Source of the DNA: Arthrobacter livingstonensis | GTDB lineage: Bacteria > Actinomycetota > Actinomycetes > Actinomycetales > Micrococcaceae | DNA: 64,000 nt | Direction of reading: 5' to 3' | NCBI RefSeq assembly: GCF_003219815.1 | Contig: NZ_QJVD01000011.1 | Span: forward strand, 62,001 to 126,000 | Shown here: piece by piece, positions 16,211 through 25,208 of the stretch | Position numbering within the stretch: the first letter of the stretch is position 1 | Layout of the letters: each line of letters starts with the position of its first letter | Notes under the pieces: model-generated | The model's input: the letters and a program-made list of their open reading frames with translations, nothing else | Databases searched by the model: none | Told to the model about the DNA's origin: nothing | Made by a program: the position numbers and the translations under genes

Positions 16211-16483
16211 GTGCCCAAAACCGCCGCCACTTCTCCCCACCCCGCTGCCCGCCACAGGGCGCGCCACTTCCCCCGCGTCCCGCTCCACTTCTCCCCACCC
16301 GGCCGTAAAAAAGAGCTAGAAGGGGCCGTTCCGTCCCGCCAAACAGAGGTTGGCGCACCATCTGGGCCACCCAACGCGCCGGAAACCAAAAAACCCCTCC
16401 ACCAGGCACGGCCGACTCCTTCCCAGTATTGGCGCGGAAGTCATGGGCGACACGCCCCATTATTGAAGGCCGCGGCGTTGACG
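16211..16483. other. Gene-free pyrimidine-rich region before the dcw cluster
   Basis: Together with the flanking terminator and mraZ leader this makes about 490 bases without a gene. It holds two identical CCACTTCTCCCCACCC blocks (16227-16242 and 16285-16300) and a third partial copy at 16264. The mraZ promoter probably lies in its last 100 bases, but I cannot assign clear -35 and -10 boxes. Confidence 0.5.
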
Positions 16484-16529
16484 GTGGAGGATTGTGGAGT
16501 AAGGTGGAGCGCGTAGGAGAGGAATGGTG
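16484..16529 (+). promoter_or_regulatory. Phased GTGGAG repeats, probable MraZ operator
   Basis: GTGGAG occurs at 16484, 16494 and 16504 with an exact 10-bp period. Two weaker versions continue the phase at 16514 (TAGGAG) and 16524 (ATGGTG). MraZ is known to bind short direct repeats of about 10-bp period in front of its own operon. The position about 60-85 bases upstream of mraZ fits autoregulation of the whole division cluster. The link to MraZ is inferred. Confidence 0.7.
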
Positions 16530-16569
16530 AAAGGTTGCTCTAGGGACCTCGGATGTGAAGGCGGTGGAG

Positions 16570-17007
16570 ATGTTTCTCGGAACACACTCACCGCGCCTTG
16601 ACGAAAAGGGCCGGATCATCCTTCCAGCCAAGTTCCGGGAGGAACTGGCCGGCGGACTTGTCCTGACCAAGGGACAGGAAAACTGCATTTACGTCTTCAG
16701 TGCCAGGGAGTTTGAGAAGGTCCACGCGGACATGGTCGGCGCGCCAATGCAAAATCGGCAGGCCAGGGACTATATCCGTGTCTTTCTCTCCGGAGCCTCC
16801 GACGAAGTGCCGGACAAGCAGGGGCGTGTGACCATCCCGGCCACACTCCGTGCCTATGCGGCACTTGATAGGGAACTGGTGGTCATTGGCGCCGGCAACC
16901 GGGCGGAGATCTGGGATGCCAAGACTTGGAATGACTACCTTGGGGCACAGGAAAAGGCATTCTCGGAAATTGACGAGAACGCCATCCCCGGCAACACCGC
17001 GCAGTAA
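16570..17007 (+). CDS. mraZ: Transcriptional regulator MraZ
   Basis: First gene of the division and cell wall cluster, 145 residues. Two SpoVT/AbrB-like halves are visible: [20 protein letters not shown] with KFREEL, and [18 protein letters not shown]. The repeated D-x-x-G-R-[IV]-x-[IL]-P-A core is the family signature. MraZ forms oligomeric rings that bind repeated boxes before its own operon. The frame is open upstream to a GTG at 16555; the ATG at 16570 matches the usual N-terminus MFLGTHSP. A 235-base gap, partly open in another frame, separates it from rsmH. Confidence 0.93.
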   Translation: MFLGTHSPRLDEKGRIILPAKFREELAGGLVLTKGQENCIYVFSAREFEKVHADMVGAPMQNRQARDYIRVFLSGASDEVPDKQGRVTIPATLRAYAALDRELVVIGAGNRAEIWDAKTWNDYLGAQEKAFSEIDENAIPGNTAQ

Positions 17008-17242
17008 CCCAGCACCAACCACCTTGGGGTTTACCCCTGTGAGCGGAAATGGACGGATCTTGAATGAGGTCTCCACCCGCCCAGCAGTGTCAAACCTGGC
17101 TCACCTTCCCCGGAGCCAGGCGGGACAAGGCTCGGCGCGGAGGGGGACCTGGTTTAAGAACGGTCTTCCGTGGCAACTATTGAGCGCTGAAACCCAAACC
17201 GGCAGGTTCGGACCCATTGGACCCATGAGAAACGGAGGCGTA

Positions 17243-18241
17243 ATGACATCGGGGAACCCCACGCCACCTACGTCCGCCCGCCACACCCCCGTATTGCGGG
17301 ACCGTTGCATTAATCTCCTGGCACCTGCCTTCGAGGCCGCGCGACTTGCCGGCCGCACCCCCGTCGTCGTTGACGCCACGCTCGGCATGGGCGGCCACAG
17401 CGAGGCGATGCTCCAGCGGTTTGACGACCTTCACCTGATCGGCATTGACAGGGACACGGAGGCCCTCGACTTGGCGGGCGCGCGGCTTTCACGCTTCAGC
17501 AGCCGCACCGATCTGGTCCACGCTGTCTATGACGAGATTGATGCGGTGCTGGATGATCTGGGCATCCCCGCAATCGACGGCATCCTGATGGACCTGGGCG
17601 TTTCCTCCCTCCAGCTTGACGAGCGGGAGAGGGGCTTTGCGTACTCCTTTGACGCACCGCTGGACATGCGCATGGACACCAGCCGCGGGCAAACGGCGGC
17701 CGACATCGTCAACACCTACTCCGAAGAGGAACTCGTCCGGATCATCCGCAAGTGGGGCGAGGAGAAATTCGCCGGCCGCATTGCCAACCACATTGTGGCC
17801 GCCCGCGACAAGGCACCGCTGACCCACACGGGTGAGCTGGTGGAGATCATCCGCAACGTGGTCCCGGCAGGGGCGGCCCGCACAGGCGGACACCCGGCCA
17901 AGCGGACGTTTCAGGCCCTGCGCATTGAAGTCAACGAGGAATTGAACGTGCTCGAACGTGCCGTCCCCGCCGCGGTCGACGCCCTGGCCCTGCACGGACG
18001 CGCCGTGATCATGTCCTACCACTCCCTGGAGGACAAGATCGTCAAGGCCGTCTTTGCCGCCGGATCGCGGTCAAGCGCGCCGGCCGGATTCCCGGTGGAG
18101 CTCGAGGAACACAAGGCGACGTTGAGGCGCCTGACCAAGGGCACCGAAATACCTACCGACGAAGAAATTGCAGAAAATCCCAGAGCCGCTTCCGCGCGGC
18201 TGCGGGCAGTGGAAAAAGTGAAAGTCAGGAGCGCCGCATGA
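17243..18241 (+). CDS. rsmH: 16S rRNA m4C1402 methyltransferase RsmH
   Basis: S-adenosylmethionine-dependent N4-methyltransferase (MraW) of 332 residues that modifies C1402 in the decoding centre of 16S rRNA. The N-terminus [16 protein letters not shown] motif [35 protein letters not shown] and [14 protein letters not shown] are all diagnostic. The ATG at 17243 has GGAGG 6-10 nt upstream; the longer open frame to 16850 overlaps mraZ and is not expected to be translated. The stop overlaps the ftsL start by four bases (ATGA), which implies translational coupling. Confidence 0.95.
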   Translation: MTSGNPTPPTSARHTPVLRDRCINLLAPAFEAARLAGRTPVVVDATLGMGGHSEAMLQRFDDLHLIGIDRDTEALDLAGARLSRFSSRTDLVHAVYDEIDAVLDDLGIPAIDGILMDLGVSSLQLDERERGFAYSFDAPLDMRMDTSRGQTAADIVNTYSEEELVRIIRKWGEEKFAGRIANHIVAARDKAPLTHTGELVEIIRNVVPAGAARTGGHPAKRTFQALRIEVNEELNVLERAVPAAVDALALHGRAVIMSYHSLEDKIVKAVFAAGSRSSAPAGFPVELEEHKATLRRLTKGTEIPTDEEIAENPRAASARLRAVEKVKVRSAA

Positions 18242-18969
18242 GCCAGCTTGCATCCCGCGTGATCCCCTCGACCGTGGGCAGCAACTCGACCGAGGGCAAC
18301 AACGCCCGGGCGCTGTCGCTGGCGGATTTGCACCCGGCCGGTGCCCCGCAGCCGGCCAGGGAACCCCGGCCCCGGACCCCGCTTTCGCTGGTGGTTTCCA
18401 TCCCGCGCCGGAACCGGACGCCCATTGTGGTTTCGCTGTTCCTGCTCGTGGTGGGCGCCCTCGCGGCAGTGCTCGTGATGAGCGTGTCGGTCTCCCAGGG
18501 CCAGTACGAGCTGGTGGCCCTGACGAACCAGCAGACCGCGCTGCAAAAGTCGAACCAGGCACTGGAACTGGGCCTCTCCGCCCAGGAAGCCCCGCAGAGC
18601 CTGGTGGCGAGGGCTGCCGGAATGGGCATGGTCCCGGCGGGGGCCACCGGCCAGATCGACGTCCGCACCAAAAAGGTTACTGGGAATCCCCAGCCCGCCA
18701 CTGCTGACACCAAGGGCCTGGTGGCGCTTCCCCCGGCCGACATCAACAAGCCGCCGGCGGGCCAGGCGGCAGCCGACACGCAGGCCAAGGACGCGGCCGT
18801 GCCGGCGCAGGACGGCAGGGCGGTGGCTGACGCCGAGAAGACGCAGACGAAGGCGCAGACCAAGGTGCGGGCCAAAACCCAGGCGGGAAGTGCCGGGGCG
18901 GCGCCCGCGGCCGTGACACCTGATTTGAACGGCGGCACCATCCCGGCGCCGGCGCAGAAGGACAGCTAA
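18238..18969 (+). CDS. ftsL: Cell division protein FtsL-like, bitopic membrane protein
   Basis: Bitopic protein of 243 residues: a cytoplasmic N-terminus of about 60 residues, one TM helix ([20 protein letters not shown]) and an extracytoplasmic coiled-coil-like segment ([20 protein letters not shown]). The tail of about 100 residues is rich in Ala, Lys, Gln and Thr. FtsL has little sequence conservation; the call rests on topology and position between rsmH and ftsI. It would join FtsQ, FtsB, FtsW and FtsI in the septal synthase complex. The length is well above the 100-130 residues common in other phyla because of the low-complexity tail. Confidence 0.82.
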   Translation: MSQLASRVIPSTVGSNSTEGNNARALSLADLHPAGAPQPAREPRPRTPLSLVVSIPRRNRTPIVVSLFLLVVGALAAVLVMSVSVSQGQYELVALTNQQTALQKSNQALELGLSAQEAPQSLVARAAGMGMVPAGATGQIDVRTKKVTGNPQPATADTKGLVALPPADINKPPAGQAAADTQAKDAAVPAQDGRAVADAEKTQTKAQTKVRAKTQAGSAGAAPAAVTPDLNGGTIPAPAQKDS

Positions 18970-19032
18970 GGTTTTAGAAAAGTGGATGGCGGGTTCTTGC
19001 CATCCACCAGGGCTAGACGGCAAGGAAAAGCA

Positions 19033-20841
19033 GTGGCACAAGACTCCTCCAAGGCGGCACGGGGTGCAACTGCACACCAACTCAACAAGGTCGGCCGCGG
19101 CCGCATGCGCATTGGTTTCATCGCCATGGTCGTCTTCCTGCTGGTCATCGCCGGCAAGCTGGTCATGATCCAGGGCATGGACGTGGGAAAGATGGCCGAG
19201 GCCGCGGAAAGCCAGCGCACCGTTGTGCAGCAGCTACCCGCAGTCCGCGGGAAGATCGTGGACGCCAACGGCAAGGTGCTGGCCGAGAGCATCCTGCGCT
19301 ATGACATCACCGTGTCCCAGGTTAACAGTGCCCTCTACCCGCAGTACAAGCACTACAACGCGGACAGCGGAACCATGGTGACGCTGACCCGCGATGAAGG
19401 CCTTCAGCAATTGGCCACGGTGCTGGGACTGCCGTTTGCCAAGGTGAAGAAAAACGCCACGGGAACCAAGGTCTTCAACTACATCGTCCGGGACGTGAGC
19501 CCGGCGGTGGAAGGGAAGGTGGCTGCCCTGGGTGTGCCGGGCATCTATTCCCAGCCGCAGACCAAGCGCGTGTACCCCATGGGCTCGGTGGGAGGCCCGA
19601 TCGTGGGCTTTGTGGGTGCGGACGGCAATGGCCTTGCCGGCATTGAACAGACCATGAATGCCAAGCTCAACGGCACAAACGGCTCCCGTACCTACCAGGC
19701 CGGCAAAAACGGCATCATCATCCCCACGGCCCCGGTCAAAACCTCACCCGCCGTGGACGGGCAGACCGTCAAGCTCACCATCAACGAGGACATCCAGTAC
19801 TACGCGCAGCAGGCGGCCCAGCAGCAAAAGGAACAGTACAGTGCCGACTGGGCCAGCATCACCGTGCTGGAGGCCAAGACCGGCAAGGTGATTGCCATCG
19901 CGGACTCCGACTCCTACGACCCCAACAACCCCGGGGCTTCCAAGACCGCCGACGTCGGCTCCCGCACGGTCAGCAGCGTGGTGGAGCCGGGGTCCACCGA
20001 AAAGATCGTCACCACTTCAGGTGTCATGGAAAAGGGCCTTTACAACCCCATGAGCCACTTCCTGGTGCCGCCCTCGCTCACCATCGGCGGCCAGACCTTT
20101 GACGACGCCTTTGTCCATGGCACCGAAAAACGCACCCTGGCGGGCATCATTGCCGACTCCATGAACACCGGCACCGTCATGGCGGGCTCCCAAATGACCA
20201 AGCAGGAGCGCTACGACTGGCTGCACAAGTTCGGGGTGGGACAGAAAACCGGGATCGACCTTCCGGGGGAGAGCCCCGGCATCCTGGCGCCCTGGCAGCA
20301 GTGGGACGGGCGCCAGGAATACACGGTGCTATTCGGCCAGGGCGTGGCCCAGACACCCCTGCAGTCAGCCTTCATCTACCAGACGGTGGCCAATGACGGC
20401 ATGAGGCTCAAGCCCCAGATCATCGACTCCACGACGTCCGCCGACGGCACGGTGGACACCGTCAAGCAGGCTCCCGGCATCAGGGTGATCACCCCCAAGA
20501 CCGCTGCGGAAGACCGGCTCATGCTGGAGGGCGTGGCCACCATGTCCCACTACAACGCCATCAACATTCCGGGCTACCGGGTGGGCGGCAAGACGGGAAC
20601 GTCGGAGGCGCCGGCGGACAACGGCGTGGGATTTGACGGGTACACGTCGTCGTTTATCGGCATGGCCCCCATGGAGGACCCGCAGTACGTGGTGGCAATC
20701 ACTGTCCAACGGCCCAAGGGAAGCATTTACGGCGTGACGCAGGGGGCTACATTTAATCAGGTGATGGGACAGGTCCTGCGCACCTACAACGTGCCGCCCT
20801 CCACCACCCCTCCCGCCATGCCGCCGAAGTTCTACAAGTAG
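19033..20841 (+). CDS. ftsI: Septal peptidoglycan transpeptidase FtsI (PBP3)
   Basis: Class B penicillin-binding protein of about 602 residues that crosslinks septal peptidoglycan. After a short cytoplasmic N-terminus, one TM helix (IGFIAMVVFLLVIAGKLVMI) precedes the dimerisation domain (AVRGKIVDANGKVLAES). The transpeptidase domain has the active-site Ser in EPGSTEKIVTT, the second motif SMN in IIADSMNTG, and KTGTS in VGGKTGTSEAP. I chose the GTG at 19033 because AAGGAAAAG precedes it; an ATG at 18982 is an alternative that adds 17 residues. It lies 63 bases after ftsL and before murE. Confidence 0.95.
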   Translation: MAQDSSKAARGATAHQLNKVGRGRMRIGFIAMVVFLLVIAGKLVMIQGMDVGKMAEAAESQRTVVQQLPAVRGKIVDANGKVLAESILRYDITVSQVNSALYPQYKHYNADSGTMVTLTRDEGLQQLATVLGLPFAKVKKNATGTKVFNYIVRDVSPAVEGKVAALGVPGIYSQPQTKRVYPMGSVGGPIVGFVGADGNGLAGIEQTMNAKLNGTNGSRTYQAGKNGIIIPTAPVKTSPAVDGQTVKLTINEDIQYYAQQAAQQQKEQYSADWASITVLEAKTGKVIAIADSDSYDPNNPGASKTADVGSRTVSSVVEPGSTEKIVTTSGVMEKGLYNPMSHFLVPPSLTIGGQTFDDAFVHGTEKRTLAGIIADSMNTGTVMAGSQMTKQERYDWLHKFGVGQKTGIDLPGESPGILAPWQQWDGRQEYTVLFGQGVAQTPLQSAFIYQTVANDGMRLKPQIIDSTTSADGTVDTVKQAPGIRVITPKTAAEDRLMLEGVATMSHYNAINIPGYRVGGKTGTSEAPADNGVGFDGYTSSFIGMAPMEDPQYVVAITVQRPKGSIYGVTQGATFNQVMGQVLRTYNVPPSTTPPAMPPKFYK

Positions 20842-20862
20842 CCCCGGCGGACAGATTAGAGA

Positions 20863-22542
20863 ATGAGAGACAGAGTTTTAGTGGAACAGCCAGCACACCC
20901 GCCGCGACCCGTTCACCACGGCGCCGTGGCGCTTGGCACCATTGCGGCCCTTGCCGGAGCGGATGCGGGCGCCAGTGCGGACATGGCCGTGACAGGAGCC
21001 AGCCTTGACTCCCGCACCGTCCTGCCGGGGGACCTCTACATCGCCCTCCCCGGGGCGCACGCCCATGGCGCCGCATTTGCCGCCTCCGCCGTATCCGCGG
21101 GTGCGGTGGCCGTGCTGACGGACGACGCCGGCACCCGCCAACTCGGAGACGCCCTCCCTGTTCCCGTGCTTGGCTGCCCGGACCCCCGCGGTGCAACAGG
21201 TGCGGTGGCGGCGCTCATTTATGGCGGTGCCGGGGACATGCCCCTTTTTGGCGTGACCGGCACCAACGGCAAGACCACCACCACTTATTTTGTGAACTCC
21301 CTGCTGCGGGCACTGGGAAAAACTACCGGTCTGATCGGCACCATCGAAATCCTGGCCGGGGACGAACCCATCCCCAGCAAGCTGACCACCCCCGAGTCCA
21401 CCGACGTGCATGCCCTGCTGGCCGTGATGGCTGAGCGCGGGCTGGGAGCGGCATCAATGGAGGTGTCCTCCCATGCGCTGGCCTTCGGCCGGGTGGACTC
21501 GGTGGTTTTTGACGTGGCCGGCTTCACCAACCTGACCCAGGACCACCTGGACCTGCACGGCGGCATGGGGGGCTACTATGCCACCAAGGCCCGGCTGTTC
21601 ACCCCGGAACACGCCAAGCGGGCCGTGGTCACTGTCGATGACCCCTGGGGCCGCCGCATGGCCGCTGAGGCCACCGTCCCCGTGCGGACGCTGGCCACCG
21701 GGCAGCAGGCTGGCACGGACCAGGCAGGCCCGGACCAGGCGGCGCCTGCGGACGCGGACTGGCGGGTCTCCCGGATGCGGCGCGACGGGATTGGCTCCCG
21801 CTTTGAGCTGCATGGCCCGGACGGCGCGTTCCTTGCGGTGCACACGGGACTCGCAGGGGATTTCAACGTCTCCAATGCCGCCCTTGCCCTGGTGATGGTC
21901 GCGGAGCAGCTCCTCGCTGACGCGGGACCTGGCGCAGCGGCTCGCACGGACGCCGTGCCGGCCGTCCAGACGGCGCTGCAGGAGGCCCTTGACACGCATG
22001 ACCCCTTCACCGTGGACGTCCCGGGGCGCATGCAGCTGGTGGGCACGGCGCCAGTTGCCGTGGTTGACTTTGCGCATAATCCGGATGCCCTGAAACGGGC
22101 CCTGGTGGCCGTGCGTTCGCCGGAGGCAGGCTCGCAGGTCATTGTCGTCTTTGGTGCCACGGGGGAGCGTGACGCCACCAAGCGCCCCATCATGGGTGCC
22201 GTGGCCGTGGAGGGTGCCGACGTGGTGATCATCACGGACGACGACCCCCACGACGAGGATCCAGCGGCCATTCGGGCGGACGTGCTGCAGGGCGCCGTGC
22301 AGGCCAACGAAGGACGCGCCCGCGGCCGGCGCATTGAAGAATTTGACCGGCGCGCCGACGCGATTTTCCGCGCGGTGGAGCTGGCGGGGCCGGGCGACAC
22401 CATCTTGGTGGCCGGCCGCGGCCACGAGGTCCATCAGGAGGTCAAGGGCGTCAACGTTGCCTTGGATGACAGGGTGGAATTGCGGTCGGCCCTGGACCAT
22501 TTTGGATTCCCCGCCGCCACCGCCAGCAGGATAGAGTCTTAA
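20863..22542 (+). CDS. murE: UDP-MurNAc-tripeptide synthetase, predicted L-Lys-adding MurE
   Basis: ATP-dependent ligase of 559 residues adding the third residue to UDP-MurNAc-L-Ala-D-Glu in the cytosol. The P-loop GVTGTNGKTTTTYF is near residue 130, with VSSHALAFGRVD, the NLTQDHLDLHG region and the substrate Lys in YYATKARLF. The specificity segment near residue 460 reads DDDPHDEDP. Enzymes that use meso-diaminopimelate have DNPR there, and the Arg contacts the second carboxylate. Its absence predicts L-Lys, as in Arthrobacter peptidoglycan. The start could be the ATG at 20863 or the GTG at 20881; neither has a strong ribosome binding site. Confidence 0.94.
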   Translation: MRDRVLVEQPAHPPRPVHHGAVALGTIAALAGADAGASADMAVTGASLDSRTVLPGDLYIALPGAHAHGAAFAASAVSAGAVAVLTDDAGTRQLGDALPVPVLGCPDPRGATGAVAALIYGGAGDMPLFGVTGTNGKTTTTYFVNSLLRALGKTTGLIGTIEILAGDEPIPSKLTTPESTDVHALLAVMAERGLGAASMEVSSHALAFGRVDSVVFDVAGFTNLTQDHLDLHGGMGGYYATKARLFTPEHAKRAVVTVDDPWGRRMAAEATVPVRTLATGQQAGTDQAGPDQAAPADADWRVSRMRRDGIGSRFELHGPDGAFLAVHTGLAGDFNVSNAALALVMVAEQLLADAGPGAAARTDAVPAVQTALQEALDTHDPFTVDVPGRMQLVGTAPVAVVDFAHNPDALKRALVAVRSPEAGSQVIVVFGATGERDATKRPIMGAVAVEGADVVIITDDDPHDEDPAAIRADVLQGAVQANEGRARGRRIEEFDRRADAIFRAVELAGPGDTILVAGRGHEVHQEVKGVNVALDDRVELRSALDHFGFPAATASRIES

Positions 22543-22548
22543 ACCGAC

Positions 22549-24099
22549 ATGATTGATTTTTCAGCGGCTGAGATTGCCGAGCTTACAAATGGCCGCCTTT
22601 CCGCCGGGACGGATCCCGCCACGCGCATCGACGTGGCACTGATCGCCACCGATTCCCGGGACGCCGCACCAGGGGGCACGTACGTGGCCAAGGCCGGCGA
22701 GCACGCCGACGGGCACGACTTCATCGCCGCGGCCTTTGCCGCGGGCGCCGTTCTGGCCCTGGCCGAGCGTGAGGTCCCGATGCCTGCCGGGCCCGCAGGG
22801 GCGGACGACGCCGGAACTTGCTTTCCCGCCGTCGTCGTCGTCGACGCCGTGCTCGCCATGGGGGTCCTGGCAGCCGAGGTGGTGCGAAGGATCCGCGCGC
22901 ATTCCGCGCTGACCGTGATCGGCATCACCGGTTCAGCGGGCAAGACCACCACAAAGGACCTCCTGACCGGCATTTTGACGCCCCTCGGGGCTACGATGGC
23001 TCCTGTGGGTTCGTACAACGGCGAGGTCGGCGTGCCGCTGACGGTCTTCCGCGCGGTGGAGGCCACCCGCTACCTGATCATTGAAATGGGTGCCACGAAG
23101 GTGGGGCAGATCAGCTACCTCTCGGGCATCGTCCACCCGGACATTGGCGTGGTCCTGTGCGTGGGCAGCGCCCATGCCGGGGAATTCGGCTCGATCGACA
23201 ACATCGCCCTGGCCAAGGGTGAGCTGGTTGCCGCCCTGCCGGCCAACGGCACCGCGATCTTGAATTACGACGACTCCCGCGTCCGGGCCATGGCCGCCCG
23301 GGCCGCGGCTTCCGTCACCTGGTTTTCCAGCGCCGACCGCGATAACACCGTTCAGGACAACAGCGTCCAGGCACGCAATGTGCGGACCACGGGCGGGCAC
23401 CCCGAATTTGATTTGTCGTTCCCCGGGGAACCCGGCGTGCATTCCGTCACGAGCAGGCTCCTGGGCCTGCACCACGTGACCAACCTGCTGGCCGCGGCAA
23501 CGGCGGCCCATGCGGCCGGTGCCGCCCCTGCGGACATCGCAGCGTCGCTGAGCACACAGGGTCCCGTCAGCCGCTACCGCATGGAGCGGACGGACCGCCC
23601 GGACGGCGTCACCGTCATCAACGACGCCTACAATGCCAACCCCGAGTCCATGCGCGCCGCCCTGCGCACGCTGGCCGAACTGGGGGAGGGTGGCAGCCGG
23701 CGCACCTGGGCCGTCTTGGGTGAAATGCTTGAGCTTGGCGAGGATTCCGTCCTGGAACATGACGCCGTGGGCCGGGTGGCGGTGCGGCTGAACATCTCCC
23801 GCCTGGTGGTGGTCGGCGCCGCGGCGCGGGCCATGCATGTGGGTGCGGTCATGGAGGGGTCCTGGGGGGAAGAATCCATGTTTGTGGCCGACGCCGACGC
23901 CGCCTACGCGGTGCTCGAACGTGAGCTTGCCCCGGGCGACGTGGTCCTGGTCAAGTCATCCAACGGTGCCGGCCTGCGCTTCCTGGGTGACCGCCTGCTG
24001 GGGGACCGGCCGTTGGGTGATCGGATAGCATTACCCACTAGCGGCGCCCCGACACACCCCCACCTGCAGACTCCCGGCGAAAGGACCCAGCAGCCATGA
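22549..24099 (+). CDS. murF: UDP-MurNAc-tripeptide:D-Ala-D-Ala ligase MurF
   Basis: Cytosolic ligase of 516 residues that adds D-Ala-D-Ala to complete the UDP-MurNAc-pentapeptide. The N-terminus carries the TDSRDAAPGGTYVA substrate motif. The P-loop GITGSAGKTTTKDLL is near residue 125, the IIEMGA motif follows, and VINDAYNANPESM lies near residue 360. The C-terminus contains three successive LGDR units (LLGDRPLGDRIALP), an odd internal repetition beyond the conserved fold. It begins 6 bases after murE, and its stop overlaps the mraY start by four bases (ATGA), showing tight coupling. Confidence 0.95.
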   Translation: MIDFSAAEIAELTNGRLSAGTDPATRIDVALIATDSRDAAPGGTYVAKAGEHADGHDFIAAAFAAGAVLALAEREVPMPAGPAGADDAGTCFPAVVVVDAVLAMGVLAAEVVRRIRAHSALTVIGITGSAGKTTTKDLLTGILTPLGATMAPVGSYNGEVGVPLTVFRAVEATRYLIIEMGATKVGQISYLSGIVHPDIGVVLCVGSAHAGEFGSIDNIALAKGELVAALPANGTAILNYDDSRVRAMAARAAASVTWFSSADRDNTVQDNSVQARNVRTTGGHPEFDLSFPGEPGVHSVTSRLLGLHHVTNLLAAATAAHAAGAAPADIAASLSTQGPVSRYRMERTDRPDGVTVINDAYNANPESMRAALRTLAELGEGGSRRTWAVLGEMLELGEDSVLEHDAVGRVAVRLNISRLVVVGAAARAMHVGAVMEGSWGEESMFVADADAAYAVLERELAPGDVVLVKSSNGAGLRFLGDRLLGDRPLGDRIALPTSGAPTHPHLQTPGERTQQP

Positions 24100-25208
24100 T
24101 CGCATTGCTTATTGGCACCGGCCTGGCCCTGGCCTTCGCCATGGTGGGCACACCGCTGTTTATCCGCCTCCTGGTAAAAAAGGGGTACGGGCAGATCATC
24201 CGGGACGACGGGCCCACGACACACCAGATCAAGCGCGGCACCCCCACCATGGGCGGAACGGTGGTGGTCGGCTCGGTGGTCGGCGCCTACTTCCTCACCC
24301 ACCTGATCATTTGGCTGATCAACCCGGCGGTGGAAGGGCCCACGGCCTCCGGGCTGCTCATGATCTTCCTGATGGTGGGGCAGGGCCTGGTGGGCTTCCT
24401 GGATGATTTCCTGAAGATCTCCAACCAGCGCAGCCTGGGCCTGGATGCGAAGGGCAAGCTCGCAGGGCAGGCCGTGATCGGCATTGCCTTTGCCATCATG
24501 GCCTTGGGCTTTCCCGACAGCAGCGGACGGACCCCCGCCAGCACGTTCATCTCCTTTGCCCGCGACATCCCTTCCCTGAACCTGGCTTTTGCCGGCGCCG
24601 GGCTCGGTGTGGTCCTCTTTGTCATCTGGTCCAACCTGATCATTGCCGGCACCACGAACGGGGTGAACCTCACCGACGGCCTGGACGGGCTGGCCACCGG
24701 CGCCGCCATCCTGGTGTTTGGGGCCTACACACTCATTGGCGTGTGGCAGAACAGCCAGGTCTGCGGCTCCCGCAAGATCCCCTCTGAATCGGTCTGCTAC
24801 GAGGTCCGCGACCCGCTGGACCTGTCCCTCATCGCCGTCATCATGTTTGCCGCCCTGATCGGCTTCCTGTGGTGGAACACGTCCCCGGCAAAAATCTTCA
24901 TGGGAGACACCGGTTCGCTGGCCATCGGCGGCGCCATCGCCGGGTTTGCCATCCTCTCCCGCACGGAAATCCTGCTGTTCATCATTGGCGGGCTGTTCGT
25001 GCTGATTACCCTCTCCGTCATCATCCAGGTCGGTTTTTTCAAGCTCTCCAAGGGCCGGCGCGTGTTCCGGATGGCACCGCTGCAGCACCACTTTGAACTC
25101 AAGGGCTGGCCCGAGGTGACGGTGGTGGTGAGGTTCTGGATCCTGGCCGGGCTCATGGTGGCCGTGGGGCTGGGCGCCTTTTACGCTGAATGGGTAGTTC
25201 GACTGTGA
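24096..25208 (+). CDS. mraY: Phospho-MurNAc-pentapeptide transferase MraY
   Basis: Polytopic membrane enzyme of 370 residues that transfers phospho-MurNAc-pentapeptide to undecaprenyl phosphate, forming lipid I. About ten TM segments are visible. Catalytic and family motifs are DDGPTTHQIKRGTPTMGG, GFLDDFLKISNQRSLGL with the paired Asp residues, GTTNGVNLTDGLDGLA and FMGDTGSLAIGG. The last cytoplasmic motif PLQHHFELKGWPE is also present. A relatively long loop containing two Cys (SQVCGSRKIPSESVCYEV) lies between TM segments near residue 230; similar loops occur in actinobacterial MraY. It overlaps the murD reading frame at its end. Confidence 0.96.
   Translation: MIALLIGTGLALAFAMVGTPLFIRLLVKKGYGQIIRDDGPTTHQIKRGTPTMGGTVVVGSVVGAYFLTHLIIWLINPAVEGPTASGLLMIFLMVGQGLVGFLDDFLKISNQRSLGLDAKGKLAGQAVIGIAFAIMALGFPDSSGRTPASTFISFARDIPSLNLAFAGAGLGVVLFVIWSNLIIAGTTNGVNLTDGLDGLATGAAILVFGAYTLIGVWQNSQVCGSRKIPSESVCYEVRDPLDLSLIAVIMFAALIGFLWWNTSPAKIFMGDTGSLAIGGAIAGFAILSRTEILLFIIGGLFVLITLSVIIQVGFFKLSKGRRVFRMAPLQHHFELKGWPEVTVVVRFWILAGLMVAVGLGAFYAEWVVRL

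Noticed and set aside
16850-17242. N-terminal extension of RsmH overlapping mraZ
   Set aside because: The frame is open, but the good ribosome binding site and family N-terminus are at 17243.
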